Positions 44,060 to 55,815 of a stretch of DNA of 64,000 bases are shown in pieces. The stretch comes from Pseudoalteromonas umbrosa (GTDB taxonomy: Bacteria > Pseudomonadota > Gammaproteobacteria > Enterobacterales > Alteromonadaceae): contig NZ_JASJUU010000010.1 of the NCBI RefSeq assembly GCF_030125375.1, positions 47,830-111,829 on the forward strand, in the 5' to 3' direction. Numbering within the stretch: the first letter of the stretch is position 1; every line of letters begins with the position of its first letter. The notes under the pieces are model-generated. The model was not told where the DNA came from and ran no database searches. It worked only from the letters and a program-made list of their open reading frames with translations. The translations under genes were made by a program, and so were the position numbers.

Positions 44060-45343
44060 TTAAATATCCGCCATCGCATTGGGAATTCGATCGGTCAGCG
44101 GCTTAAGTAAGTAACTGAGCATGGGGCGCTCTCCATTTTTAACAAACGCTTGCACTGGCATACCTGGTTGCAACACCAATTTGTCACTCAGTGCATCTTG
44201 GTTAACGCGGATCGCCACTTGGTAATAAGGCTGTCCAGTGCGTTCATCATTGATAGTGTCTTGCGCCAAGCGTTCAACCTGCCCTTTTACTTTCGGGGTT
44301 GTGCTGGTATTGAATGCGCTGAACAAGAGATCCACATCCTGACCCAGTGCAACACTGTCTATCAAATTACTTGGGATTTTGGCGTTCACTATTAACCTTT
44401 GTCCTTTAGGGACGATTTCCATTAATAATTGAGATTGAGAAACCACATCACCAAATGCGTCTAAGCCAACAACCTGACCGGCAACCGGCGCCCGAATTTC
44501 GCTGTTGCCCAAACTAAATTGAGCTGCTGTCATTCTTTGTTTGAAATCACTGATACTAGATAGGTTCTTTGCTCTTTGCTGACTGACTTCTTGACGGTAG
44601 CTTTTGAGCGTTTGCTGGTGTTGAGTGTCAAGCTCTAACAGCCTTGCTTGTTGAGATAGTAACTCTGATTGTGCATTGGCCAAATCTGCGCGAATTTCAG
44701 CAGCCTGTGCTTTTAGTTGATACAGCTGCTCTTGTGATTGAAAGCCTTTTTTTACCAGAGCTTGGGTATCATTCACCCAATTATCGTATACCTGTGCCCT
44801 TTGCTTATGACTATCAACAACATGCGTAAGACCCGAAATGCGAGATTGTGTAGTGTGTTTATTGTCTAGCATTAATTTAAGCTGAGTGTGCAGGGCCGCG
44901 CGGCGTTGCTCGAATAATTGCTGGTTTAGCGCCATAGCTTGAACAGCTTGCGGCAAGTTCACCTTGGTCAGAGTATCTGAGTAAATGAGCTGCTGCGCAT
45001 CGCGTAATTCTGCATCTAGGCGCTCTTTCTCAGCCAGTGCCAAGTAGTACTGTGTGGTTGCGGCGGCAAGTTGGCTTTTTGCCACCTTGCTATCGAGGAT
45101 CAGCAGCGCTTCACCTTGCTCTACCCACTGTCCATTTTGCACCAGTAATTGTTCAAGTACGCCGTGTTGCGGTGCTTGGATTTGCTTTTTGTGGCCGGAA
45201 ACGATGACTTGTCCCTCAACGACCACGCCTTTGTCGAGTGGGGCAAGTGCACCCCAGAGTAAAAAGATACCCAAGCTAAGTGCGATAATCGTCCAGCCAA
45301 GTCGAATATGTTTGCTTCCCGCGATAGTGTGCTGTGTTGTCAC
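44060..45343 (-). CDS. hasE: HasE-like type I secretion adaptor (HlyD/PrtE family)
   Basis: A 427-residue membrane fusion protein. One membrane helix (about 20-40), lipoyl halves (KGVVVEGQVIVSGHKKQIQA and IRAPVAGQVVGLDAFGDVVS), a long Gln/Leu-rich coiled coil (about 95-260) and a C-terminal beta-barrel. I chose GTG 45343 over an upstream ATG inside hasD because GAGGAG precedes it and it follows the hasD stop by one base (TAACGTG). It links HasD to a TolC-type channel for hemophore export. Confidence 0.9.
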   Translation of the reverse strand: MTTQHTIAGSKHIRLGWTIIALSLGIFLLWGALAPLDKGVVVEGQVIVSGHKKQIQAPQHGVLEQLLVQNGQWVEQGEALLILDSKVAKSQLAAATTQYYLALAEKERLDAELRDAQQLIYSDTLTKVNLPQAVQAMALNQQLFEQRRAALHTQLKLMLDNKHTTQSRISGLTHVVDSHKQRAQVYDNWVNDTQALVKKGFQSQEQLYQLKAQAAEIRADLANAQSELLSQQARLLELDTQHQQTLKSYRQEVSQQRAKNLSSISDFKQRMTAAQFSLGNSEIRAPVAGQVVGLDAFGDVVSQSQLLMEIVPKGQRLIVNAKIPSNLIDSVALGQDVDLLFSAFNTSTTPKVKGQVERLAQDTINDERTGQPYYQVAIRVNQDALSDKLVLQPGMPVQAFVKNGERPMLSYLLKPLTDRIPNAMADI

Positions 45344-45344
45344 G

Positions 45345-47051
45345 TTACGCTGCTCCTCTTTGACCTTGCTTGGCTTGCTGCATTGCTCCAAGTACTTGCT
45401 GTTTAGGGCCAAAGGCCTGAACATGACCTTTGTTAAGTAACAAGATCTTATCGCTTAGATTTAAAATATTGGCTCTGTGAGTGATAAAGATGACACTAGA
45501 ACCAGATTGCTTGAGTGCTTTGAGCGTGCAGGCTAAGGCTGCTTCGCCGGAATCATCTAGGTTGGAATTGGCTTCATCTAAAATAACCAGTTTGGGGTCG
45601 CCATACACTGCTCTGGCAAGACCTATCCGCTGCTTTTCACCGCCCGATAAGCCCATGCCGCCGTCACCTAGCACGGTATTGTAGCCATCGGGCAATTTTA
45701 AAATCATCTCATGCACACCTGCCAATTGGGCTGCTTTGATGACAGCAGCGTCATCAATGTCACCAAATCGGGCAATGTTCTCACTGATATTGCCAGCAAA
45801 TAAGCCCACATCTTGAGGCAAATACCCCAAGTGTGGGCCTAGGCTCTGCTTGTTCCATTGAAAAATGTCGGCACCATCTAAGCGCACTTTACCCATTCGC
45901 GGTGCCCAAATACCTGTGATAAGACGCGCAATTGACGATTTACCAGCGCCAGAGGGGCCAATAATTGCCAATATTTCACCGGGGCTAATCTCAAAGTTGA
46001 TGTTACTCAGAGCGGGGGTTTGTGCCATCGGAGGGATCAAAGTGGCATTTTCTACACTGAGTTTGCCCGTCGGCGTTGGTAAATCTAGTCCAGTTTGAGG
46101 CTCTGGGTACTGATGCAGCAGGGCATCGAGACGTTGACGAGAGAGTTTCACGCTTTGCCACTGCTTAAATGCCCCGACGAGTTGCTCAACTGGAGATAAC
46201 ATGCGTCCAGCGATGATTGAGCCTGCGATCATCATGCCAGCGGTGATCTGGCCATCAACGGCAAGCCAAGCGCCTGCACCTAAAACAATTGATTGTAATG
46301 CTAGGCGCAATATTTTACTGGTTGCGGTGAGCACTGAGCTTAAATTACTGGCTTCACTTTGATGGCGGATCCCCGCTTGATGCTGTGTCTGCCAGCGGGT
46401 TTGCAAACTGTGTTGCATGCCCATCGCTTGCGCGACTTCAGCATTGTTAATGATGCCACTGGCAAGGCGCGTGGCATTGGCTGTGGCTTGTGAAGATGCT
46501 TGTAAGGGCTTCTTCGCCCAGACCTCGTTGAGCAGTGCCAGTACCAGTAAGATCACCGTACCGACGAGGGCAATTGTGCCCAGTAATGGGTGAAAGAAAA
46601 ACAATACAATAAGGAAAAGCGGGGCCCATGGGGCATCAAAAAACGCAAATACGCCCGTACCTGTCATAAATTGGCGTACTTGATTAAGGTCGTTAATTAA
46701 TTGACTTGGATTGGCATTGCCAATTTTGATTTGATGTTGATAGATGGCGTCAAATACCCGCACATGTAAATCGTTATCAAAATGCTCGCTTATGCCAATC
46801 AGTACACGGCTGCGAACCCACTCAAGTGCACCCATTAACAAAAAGAAGCCAGCAACTATGATGGAAATCATCAGTAAAGTATCGATATTTGCTGAGCTTA
46901 AAACACGGTCATAAACTTGCAGCATGTAAATCGCAGGGATCAGCATGAGTAAGTTGATGATGGCGCTAAATCCTGCAACGTGTATCAGGCTGCGCTTTTG
47001 TTTACGCAATGCGCGCTTTAAAGCTTCACTTGGCACCATGACGGGGTTCAT
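45345..47051 (-). CDS. hasD: HasD-like type I secretion ABC transporter (PrtD family)
   Basis: A 568-residue half transporter without a C39 or C39-like domain, as in PrtD/HasD. The membrane domain spans about 20-300. The nucleotide-binding domain has GPSGAGKSS, signature LSGGEKQRIGLARA, Walker B LVILDEANSNLD and H-loop FITHRAN. ATG 47051 overlaps the stop of the preceding gene (ATGA) with GGGAG upstream, so the two are coupled. It should export HasA, encoded two genes upstream, by a C-terminal signal. Confidence 0.93.
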   Translation of the reverse strand: MNPVMVPSEALKRALRKQKRSLIHVAGFSAIINLLMLIPAIYMLQVYDRVLSSANIDTLLMISIIVAGFFLLMGALEWVRSRVLIGISEHFDNDLHVRVFDAIYQHQIKIGNANPSQLINDLNQVRQFMTGTGVFAFFDAPWAPLFLIVLFFFHPLLGTIALVGTVILLVLALLNEVWAKKPLQASSQATANATRLASGIINNAEVAQAMGMQHSLQTRWQTQHQAGIRHQSEASNLSSVLTATSKILRLALQSIVLGAGAWLAVDGQITAGMMIAGSIIAGRMLSPVEQLVGAFKQWQSVKLSRQRLDALLHQYPEPQTGLDLPTPTGKLSVENATLIPPMAQTPALSNINFEISPGEILAIIGPSGAGKSSIARLITGIWAPRMGKVRLDGADIFQWNKQSLGPHLGYLPQDVGLFAGNISENIARFGDIDDAAVIKAAQLAGVHEMILKLPDGYNTVLGDGGMGLSGGEKQRIGLARAVYGDPKLVILDEANSNLDDSGEAALACTLKALKQSGSSVIFITHRANILNLSDKILLLNKGHVQAFGPKQQVLGAMQQAKQGQRGAA

Positions 47052-48937
47052 GACTTGCTCCCGCGACGGCGAAATCGTCTCATGCCGAATACACTTAAGC
47101 ATGTTAAAGCCGCGAAACTAAGTGCGCCACCATTACCATAGTTTAGTGTTTCTTCTTGCTTTACTTTTGCTTCTGCATTGACATAAAGCGTTGATAGGGC
47201 ACCCAACCGCGAACCGACATCGGCATCTCTGCAGTTGATTGAGAAAGTATAGATACCAGAATCAGGTGAAATTTTAATACTGCCTTGAGGCTCAATTTGT
47301 CCATCGGGGACCCAATCGCCAACAGCAACACCACCTGTTGCAACACAGTCTGCCGCATTATGGCTACTCCACGTGACCTCTACTTCCTCTCCTAGCTGCG
47401 CTTTACCCGGTGTGATACTGATAGACACTGAACCTGTTGGTTTTATGCCACTTAAATCGACCTCAAAGACAGTGCCTAAGTTGTCAGCAAGAAAGGTTCT
47501 ACCAAGTTGGTCAGAGTAGCCTCGGCCGCCAAATATAGTCGTGCCGTACAGCTTTCCGTTTTCAGCTAACATAAGTCCGGTTGGTACTTTGCCATCTGAG
47601 TCTTCGGCAATTCCAGCTTTAAACGAATGCACATGTTCAAATCCACTTTGAATAACTTGGCCGTTTTCAATTTTTATGTCTGCTAAATTAAGTCGATAAA
47701 TGGTGCCATCGGGTGACATATTGTGCGGTTGGTTTGGGTAATCCTTACCTTCAAGTACTTGTATATTTTCACTCTTGTGTATCCCACCACCAATGGTTGT
47801 ACCATAAAGAAAGCCTGTTTCTGTGATAACCATAGGACCGCGTGGCTGGCTGCCATCTTCACCATTAAATGTATGTAGCAAGTTAAATTCAGAGCCATCT
47901 TTTTTAATTCTAAATAGTGAGCCATGTGGATTGCTACCGTCATAATGTGGGTAATCGGTATGGATCAGGCGCTGATCTTTTTCAATGGCAGAATAGAATA
48001 GGTAGCTGCCACCACATACACCATTGCGATACGCAATCTCTTTACCGCTAAATGAGTTAATACCTTTAGTGAAGCAACTTCCTATCGTTGTTGAACCATA
48101 TAAATAGCCTTCCTCGTCTTCCACTAAATAAGTGGCAATGCGTCCGCCATCTTGGCTTCGGGTGTCCCAAGGTACTTCGCCTTGGCTGAGGGTAAACTGA
48201 TGAATTAAAGGCAGGGTGTCAATTGGGTTTTCACCGAGCTCTACGGCATATAGTGCGCCGACAATAAAGTTATCATCGATTGAGAGTGTGTTTAAATGTG
48301 GTATACCTCGGGGGTAACCCAAGTAGCCATATAGTGTATTACCACTTAATAGCATGCCGCCAACAGCGGTGAAATCGCCATGGGGATTGTTGTTAAATCT
48401 GTATAGCTCCATTAATGTATTGTCTTTTTCTAGACGCATTAATCGAGAATAAGTCGTATGATCGGTATCGATAAATAGCAGTCTTTCTTGATTGTCGAAA
48501 ATCGGTTGTATATTTGGAGTGTTGTTGAGTTCTTGTTCTGTGTTGTCAAATAAAATGACTTTGTTACTGCCATCTGAGTGTACAGAAAATATATTGCCCT
48601 TAGTATCTATGCTATACAGCTTGTCTTCTGTCGGGTGCTTTGCGAAACCGACAAACCCCTCTATGTCTTTTTCGAGTGCAAAATAATGTCCATGCACGGG
48701 TGCAAGTCCCCACATACTGGGTGCGGTATCGTCTTTATGCCCAAAGGTGGATAACCCGATGAGTTGATCACGCTCTGCGTTATAAATTGGTGGGGCAAAT
48801 GGTCTACCAGCGGTTGGCCAGCCGACAGGACCTGTGTAGTGCAAAGACGTCAGGTTATTAACACTGATCCCTTCTACCGTTGTGGTTGCAAGGCTAGAGA
48901 AAGACAGGGATAGCAAGCAGATGCAAAGTTTTTTCAT
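47048..48937 (-). CDS. GloVer-repeat surface protein with GlyGly-CTERM tail, hemophore locus
   Basis: A 629-residue exported protein from ATG 48937 (signal peptide MKKLCICLLSLSFSSLATT). Most of it is made of propeller-like repeats of the GloVer type (TIGR03803): EEGYLYGSTTIGS, ETGFLYGTTIGGGIH, ENGKLYGTTIFGGRG, and LFRIKKDGSEFNLLHTFNGE. An Ig-like domain with two Cys (WSSHNAADC...INC) follows, and a C-terminal sorting tail (GNGGALSFAALTCLSVFGMRRFRRR) of the GlyGly-CTERM type recognised by rhombosortase. It is coupled to hasD by ATGA. A paralog lies at 49731. Role in heme uptake is inferred from position. Confidence 0.8.
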   Translation of the reverse strand: MKKLCICLLSLSFSSLATTTVEGISVNNLTSLHYTGPVGWPTAGRPFAPPIYNAERDQLIGLSTFGHKDDTAPSMWGLAPVHGHYFALEKDIEGFVGFAKHPTEDKLYSIDTKGNIFSVHSDGSNKVILFDNTEQELNNTPNIQPIFDNQERLLFIDTDHTTYSRLMRLEKDNTLMELYRFNNNPHGDFTAVGGMLLSGNTLYGYLGYPRGIPHLNTLSIDDNFIVGALYAVELGENPIDTLPLIHQFTLSQGEVPWDTRSQDGGRIATYLVEDEEGYLYGSTTIGSCFTKGINSFSGKEIAYRNGVCGGSYLFYSAIEKDQRLIHTDYPHYDGSNPHGSLFRIKKDGSEFNLLHTFNGEDGSQPRGPMVITETGFLYGTTIGGGIHKSENIQVLEGKDYPNQPHNMSPDGTIYRLNLADIKIENGQVIQSGFEHVHSFKAGIAEDSDGKVPTGLMLAENGKLYGTTIFGGRGYSDQLGRTFLADNLGTVFEVDLSGIKPTGSVSISITPGKAQLGEEVEVTWSSHNAADCVATGGVAVGDWVPDGQIEPQGSIKISPDSGIYTFSINCRDADVGSRLGALSTLYVNAEAKVKQEETLNYGNGGALSFAALTCLSVFGMRRFRRRGSKS

Positions 48938-48992
48938 AGTAGACTCGGTAAATGGTAAATTGCACTGCAGCAAAGCTGCAGTGCATAGTGGG

Positions 48993-49601
48993 TTAAGCGA
49001 CTAGATCAAAGTCAGCTAGGCTTGAAACACCAACCGTATCGTTTGTTGTCAGATCGATACCGTTTTGAGACAGTACGTTCATGAAGTAGCTGAAGTCAGA
49101 GTCTTTCATGCCATCAACAATATTGTGCGTTGTGTTAGTTCCATCATGACGACCAATAACACCGCCATTTGCATCAAAGCCTGCGTTAAGGCCAATTGTA
49201 TCTAGGCCGTCGAAGCTTACTAGATCTTCAGTGAAGCTGTACTCACCATTTGCACCCTGAGTTAGACCGCGACCGAATGAAATTGACGCAATTTCACCGT
49301 ACATAGTGTGTGAAGGACCAGCAAAGAAAGTGTAATCGATGTAAGAGCCATCAGCTGCTTGAATAATGAAGCCTAGGCTATCTGCACCTACTTGACCTTC
49401 TTGTGCATATTGAGTGCCAGAGAAAGTACCGAATAGACCCCAGAAGCCAAGATCAACAGTCGGGTTTGGATTCTCAGCACCTGCGAAGCTACCGATGTTC
49501 TCGTTATAATCTGTATTGGTGAAGAACTGAGACGCGTGACCAAAGAACGAATCTAGGCCTGTGAAAGAGTAGCTAGCACTGTAAGTTACTTGTATAGACA
49601 T
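48993..49601 (-). CDS. hasA: HasA-like hemophore
   Basis: A 202-residue secreted hemophore with no N-terminal signal peptide, as expected for a type I substrate. The family pattern runs throughout (MSIQVTYSASYSF, GTFSGTQYAQEGQ, GPSHTMYGEIASISFGRGL, and a C-terminal hydrophobic export end FDLVA). Tyr90 and His98 match heme-ligand Tyr75 and its partner His83 of Serratia HasA. The loop that carries His32 in Serratia reads NTDYNEN here, with Tyr32 or Asp31 at the matching place. ATG 49601 follows TAAGGA. The exporter and receptor genes flank it. Confidence 0.9.
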   Translation of the reverse strand: MSIQVTYSASYSFTGLDSFFGHASQFFTNTDYNENIGSFAGAENPNPTVDLGFWGLFGTFSGTQYAQEGQVGADSLGFIIQAADGSYIDYTFFAGPSHTMYGEIASISFGRGLTQGANGEYSFTEDLVSFDGLDTIGLNAGFDANGGVIGRHDGTNTTHNIVDGMKDSDFSYFMNVLSQNGIDLTTNDTVGVSSLADFDLVA

Positions 49602-49730
49602 GGTAAATCCTTAATCGTTAATTATTTAATAATATTGACCTAAAGGTCGTTTAGAGAAATATCAGCTGCGCGCCATGCTGATATTTCTGTTGTTTTTAGC
49701 AAGGGCGAGCCCTTGCAGTTTGAAATTGGT

Positions 49731-51689
<1,959 letters not shown>

Positions 51690-51710
51690 GATTTTTACCC
51701 TTGTCTTTAA

Positions 51711-54218
51711 TTAGAATTTTATGTTGAGTCGCCCGATCACACTGCGTCCTGGTGCAATCCAATATGAAGTGCCATTGGCTTCTGCGTAATTGAGGTCTTT
51801 TAAATTATCGACGGACAGACGCAGCTGGAGTCTGGGTGAATATTGATAATCCAGCCACAGATCATATATTTCCCAATCCACAACATCCTCATAAGCGGTG
51901 CCACCTCGGCCATCGTTATCTTCTACTCGCACACGTGTGCCAAACTTCAATTTGTCATCGAGTAGTTTTATTCCCAGTGTTAAAGCACCAGTGTGTTTTG
52001 CGGGCTGTATATAAAGCAAGCCGCCTGATTTCGTTTTACCAAGGCTTGTTTCTGGGAAACCAACCTGGCTACCTAATGGGAATGGGTCATAATCACCTTG
52101 CCCCGGATCAAAGTTCATCTTGGTATAGTTAAGCTCGGCAAAGACCAAGTCGGACTCATAATCTGCTTGTAGTTCAATGCCTTCAAAGCGAACTTCATCG
52201 AATAAGTTGACATAGCTACGTATCCCACTTTTATCGCCTACTGAGGTGGGGCTCATTACCGTGCCCTGAACAATAAAGTTATCAACGGCATTTTCGAACC
52301 AGCCTGCTTTGATGAAGAGGTCATGCTCACCTGCTAATTGGGTGAACTCGAAATTGATACCTACTTCATTATTATGAGATTTCTCCGCTTTTAAGCCGGG
52401 GTTTGGGTAAAACGGGAAGCTGTTACCCACATGCATGCCAAATAGTAATGTTTCTGTGATTGCTGGGTGCCTGATACCTTTGGACGAGCTTATATAAGTT
52501 TGTATTTCGTCAGTGAATCGATATGCGAAGCGCAGATTCGGCGAGATGTATTCGTCATGGCGTGCTACTTCAAAGTTAGTGAAAATAAGGGTTCGTGATG
52601 GGCTAACACCTGGTGGGTTAAGGATAGAGCCTGAGTTGATCTCTCCTTTTCCCTCAATAGAAAAATGTTCGTACCTGGCACCTGCTTCAATAGAGATATG
52701 ATCACCATATTGCCACTCAGCTTGTGTAAAAATACTCGTAACAGCACGTTCGCCGCCTGGGGTTGCGCCAGTAAACCAAGTTGGGTCGCCAGAGCCTGGT
52801 GTTTGCTGAATAGCTTGTGGCTGCGTCCAATCTCTAAAATATTCAGTGCCTGTATTGAGCATTAATAAAGAGTCTGTTTCTGGTAGCCAACTATGATCGA
52901 GACTAAAAAATGCAAAGTTTTCGATAACCATACCGAAAGTATTGGTTTCGAACTCTAGTTCAAATTCACCATAGGGATTAACTGTGTCACCGGATTCAAA
53001 TTGGTGTTGGCGCATTTGAGTACGGTTGTAGTAAATGCTGGCATTTAAATCAAAATAGTCAGAATTTGGATTCCAGACATAATCTAATTTAATGGTGTCA
53101 TTGTTGAGTTTGCTGGTGGCGCTTGGTTTATTGTCAGGGTCTGATTGATCTGTAGTTGAGCCTTCTTCAAAGTTGGCGTAAAAACCAATATAGCTTAGCT
53201 TCACCGCTTGCTGATCGTTAATTTTATAACTGGCTTTAAGTAGCGAAGACCATTGATCTTGCTCTGTAAATGCACTTAATGCATCGAAGTATTCACTTTT
53301 ACCTGCGTTACCACCGCTTTGTCCAGGTTCAAACCTGCCGACGTTTTTTCTGCCAACGGCTGCAACCAGCTCTAAATCGTTTCCCACGCGTACACCAGAT
53401 GCTAACAATCCTTGCATGTGGTAGGCATTACTGCCTGTGGCCAGTGATAGTTTAGTGCCGTGGTCTTGGCCTTCTAAAGCAAGATCATCAAATTCAAGCG
53501 TTTTAAAATTAACAACACCACCAATGGCACCTGCGCCACCGGCATCGCCTACAGGGCCCTTGGCAATATCGACACTCGATAATAATTGTGGATCTAAATA
53601 GACTGTGCCATTGGCACCGTGGCCACTGCGTTGAAAATTTTGTCTAGCGCCGTCTATCATGACGTTTACACGGCCAAAGTCTTGTATGCCTCTGACGTTT
53701 ACAGCGACACCGGGTTCTTGTCGCGATTGTGAAGTTGCAACACCGGGTACATTGTAAAAAATATCAGAGGTATCACGTGGTGCCACTCGAGTGAGCTGTT
53801 GCTGGCCCAATTTGGTATCAGATGAAGCGGATTGGTAAATTTCGGTATGTACATTGTTGCTGGCATAGACGTCTAACGTATCTAGTAAAACCTCTTGTTC
53901 AGCGGCGATCGCGCGAATTATATAGCTGCCATTCGTGGTTTTTTCGGCGTACAGGCCCGTACCTGTAAGTAGCAGTTCAAATCCGTCGCTCAGTACAAAC
54001 TCGCCTTTGAGCCCTGAAGTTTGTGCACTCCCAATCTGATTCGGATCGAATTGCAACAACACACCTGTTTGCAGTGCTAGCGTGTTGAGTGCTTCAGCTA
54101 AACTGCCTTTAGGAATGTCTATTTGGTGTGCTTGTTGTGCCATAACTACCGTCGGTAGAGCAAGTCCAGTGCATAACAATGCGGTCAAAATTGAGCGAGG
54201 AGTCCTGTCGCCTATCAT
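51711..54218 (-). CDS. hasR: HasR-like TonB-dependent heme/hemophore receptor with STN domain
   Basis: An 835-residue outer-membrane receptor. Signal peptide (to about residue 27), STN signalling domain (about 30-110, SLAEALNTLALQTGVLLQFD), plug (about 145-260, GVAVNVRGIQDFGRVNVMID) and a 22-strand-type barrel ending in GRSVIGRLNIKF. Between the FRAP-like GIRHPAITE and the NPNL-like NPGLKAEKS is His596, close in place to the heme-binding His603 of Serratia HasR. The STN domain should signal heme arrival to the FecR-type protein encoded upstream. It starts 22 bases before the next gene's region in a single minus-strand unit. Confidence 0.92.
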   Translation of the reverse strand: MIGDRTPRSILTALLCTGLALPTVVMAQQAHQIDIPKGSLAEALNTLALQTGVLLQFDPNQIGSAQTSGLKGEFVLSDGFELLLTGTGLYAEKTTNGSYIIRAIAAEQEVLLDTLDVYASNNVHTEIYQSASSDTKLGQQQLTRVAPRDTSDIFYNVPGVATSQSRQEPGVAVNVRGIQDFGRVNVMIDGARQNFQRSGHGANGTVYLDPQLLSSVDIAKGPVGDAGGAGAIGGVVNFKTLEFDDLALEGQDHGTKLSLATGSNAYHMQGLLASGVRVGNDLELVAAVGRKNVGRFEPGQSGGNAGKSEYFDALSAFTEQDQWSSLLKASYKINDQQAVKLSYIGFYANFEEGSTTDQSDPDNKPSATSKLNNDTIKLDYVWNPNSDYFDLNASIYYNRTQMRQHQFESGDTVNPYGEFELEFETNTFGMVIENFAFFSLDHSWLPETDSLLMLNTGTEYFRDWTQPQAIQQTPGSGDPTWFTGATPGGERAVTSIFTQAEWQYGDHISIEAGARYEHFSIEGKGEINSGSILNPPGVSPSRTLIFTNFEVARHDEYISPNLRFAYRFTDEIQTYISSSKGIRHPAITETLLFGMHVGNSFPFYPNPGLKAEKSHNNEVGINFEFTQLAGEHDLFIKAGWFENAVDNFIVQGTVMSPTSVGDKSGIRSYVNLFDEVRFEGIELQADYESDLVFAELNYTKMNFDPGQGDYDPFPLGSQVGFPETSLGKTKSGGLLYIQPAKHTGALTLGIKLLDDKLKFGTRVRVEDNDGRGGTAYEDVVDWEIYDLWLDYQYSPRLQLRLSVDNLKDLNYAEANGTSYWIAPGRSVIGRLNIKF

Positions 54219-54329
54219 AAATAGTTCTCATTTTTATTTAGGGCTACATATAGGACGGGGCAGTTAAAAAAAACAGTACCCAAAAACTAAAAAAAATCAG
54301 ATTATTTTTAGCTTTTTGGGTAAGTTTAA

Positions 54330-55295
54330 TTATTTCAAAGAGATAACTTGTAGGTAATTAGCAATTGAACGATGTTTTATTGCTGGGTCTGAAGCGAGCA
54401 TTTTCATTGCTAAATCAATGTTGTTAGTTGGGTATACCCCAGATACACGAATGTGATTGAGTTCTGAATGTTGGTACATCAGCACGCCAGGATAGTGTGC
54501 TTCAAGGGACTCCAATAATGCAGGTAAACTAATATCATTAGCGACTAAGCGATGATTTAGCCAAGCCAATCTGACACTTGGGTTGGTATCATAAGGCCCG
54601 ATTAAATGTCCATTTTCTACTTCCATGGCTTCGCCTTGTTGGCCAATCACACAACTATGTTGTGCTAGATAGCAGACTTTAACTTTTGATTCTGTTACGA
54701 CAATATAGGTGTCTTGCTGACGAGACTTTACTGAAAAACTAGTACCTAATGCGGTTGCGCTGGTGTTTTGGGTTTGTACAACTAATGGCCATGAAGGGTT
54801 GGTTGTGGCATTAATGTGTATCTCACCTGTATGCAGGTGAATCAAACGTTTTTCGTCGTTAAACTCAATATCTATTTGAGTTTGCGCATTGAGGGTAACC
54901 AGACTGCCATCTTGTAGTTGAATAGTTTGAGTTTGCCCTTTGAGCGTGTAATGGTCAGCGGTAATGCCACTCAGGCCCAAGTGATTTAGTAGTAATCCAA
55001 ACCCTGAAAACAACGCGATACTAAGAAAGGCTTTTACCGTGCCATGAGATCTTGGCTGATCCTTTTCTAACACGTTATTTAACACGCGTGTGTTTAATCC
55101 ATCATCTTCCGGGGCTTCAAATTCACTCCAAAGAGCGGTTAACTCATCATAGGCTTTTTGGTTATCTGGATGTAAATTTAACCACTGATGGTAGGCTTGA
55201 ATATCTTCATCGGCAGGTGCATCGGAATGTAGTAGCGCACACCATTGGGCTGCTTGCTTAAGTTTATGCTGATAGCTATTGTTATTTGCCGACAT
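54330..55295 (-). CDS. hasS: FecR-type anti-sigma factor (HasS-like)
   Basis: A 321-residue sigma regulator. The N-terminal DUF4880-type domain (about 8-55, QWCALLHSDAPADEDIQAYH, LNLHPDNQKAYDELTALWSE) holds the sigma factor. One membrane helix (about 88-108), then the periplasmic FecR domain (TIQLQDGSLVTLNAQTQIDI) and a C-terminal part contacting the receptor STN domain. It follows the sigma gene by 16 bases, a fixed pair in heme and siderophore surface signalling. Confidence 0.92.
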   Translation of the reverse strand: MSANNNSYQHKLKQAAQWCALLHSDAPADEDIQAYHQWLNLHPDNQKAYDELTALWSEFEAPEDDGLNTRVLNNVLEKDQPRSHGTVKAFLSIALFSGFGLLLNHLGLSGITADHYTLKGQTQTIQLQDGSLVTLNAQTQIDIEFNDEKRLIHLHTGEIHINATTNPSWPLVVQTQNTSATALGTSFSVKSRQQDTYIVVTESKVKVCYLAQHSCVIGQQGEAMEVENGHLIGPYDTNPSVRLAWLNHRLVANDISLPALLESLEAHYPGVLMYQHSELNHIRVSGVYPTNNIDLAMKMLASDPAIKHRSIANYLQVISLK

Positions 55296-55311
55296 AAGAA
55301 TTTGAGACGTA

Positions 55312-55815
55312 TTAATCCATTAATTGGCTGTGACAATGCAACAGCGTTTGCGCAATGTATTTTTGTACCATGCTTTCTGAGACATTGAGCGCACTCGCAA
55401 TCTCCTTATATTTCATGCCATCCAATCGAGCCATTAAAAAGGCGCGTCTTGGTTTGTCTGCCAATCCTTCAAGGAGCCGAGATAGCGCTTCTAGTTTTTG
55501 CATGGTTTCTAACACGGCTTCACAGGAAGGGGCTTGCTCTGTTTGTAGCTCAGTTTGAGCTTCAATATAAGCTTGTTCAATACGTCTACGGCGTGCTTTG
55601 TCTATGATGAGGCGATTTGCAATTGTCGCTAAATAAGCACGAGGTTCTTTGACTTCAAGTAGATCAGTCGATGACGTCAAGGCCCTGATAAAGGTATCTT
55701 GAGATAAGTCCTGCGCATCATGAGGAGAATGCAGTTTGAATTTGTTTTGTAAAAACCTTACTAACCAAAACTGGTTATCACGAATAAACAGGTCCATACC
55801 AGCGGAATTTGACAC
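55312..55815 (-). CDS. hasI: ECF sigma factor (HasI/FecI type)
   Basis: A 167-residue sigma70 family ECF factor. Region 2 is WLVRFLQNKFKLHSPHDAQD then LSQDTFIRALTSS; region 4 is ARLDGMKYKEIASALNVSES followed by MVQKYIAQTLLHC. It should direct polymerase to the hasR promoter (54219-54329) when the receptor is occupied. A Fur-box match lies 28-46 bases upstream of its start, so iron scarcity is the first switch. Confidence 0.94.
   Translation of the reverse strand: MSNSAGMDLFIRDNQFWLVRFLQNKFKLHSPHDAQDLSQDTFIRALTSSTDLLEVKEPRAYLATIANRLIIDKARRRRIEQAYIEAQTELQTEQAPSCEAVLETMQKLEALSRLLEGLADKPRRAFLMARLDGMKYKEIASALNVSESMVQKYIAQTLLHCHSQLMD

Noticed and set aside
45344..45424. Longer hasE from ATG 45424
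   Set aside because: It would overlap hasD by 80 bases; GTG 45343 has a good ribosome site right after the hasD stop.
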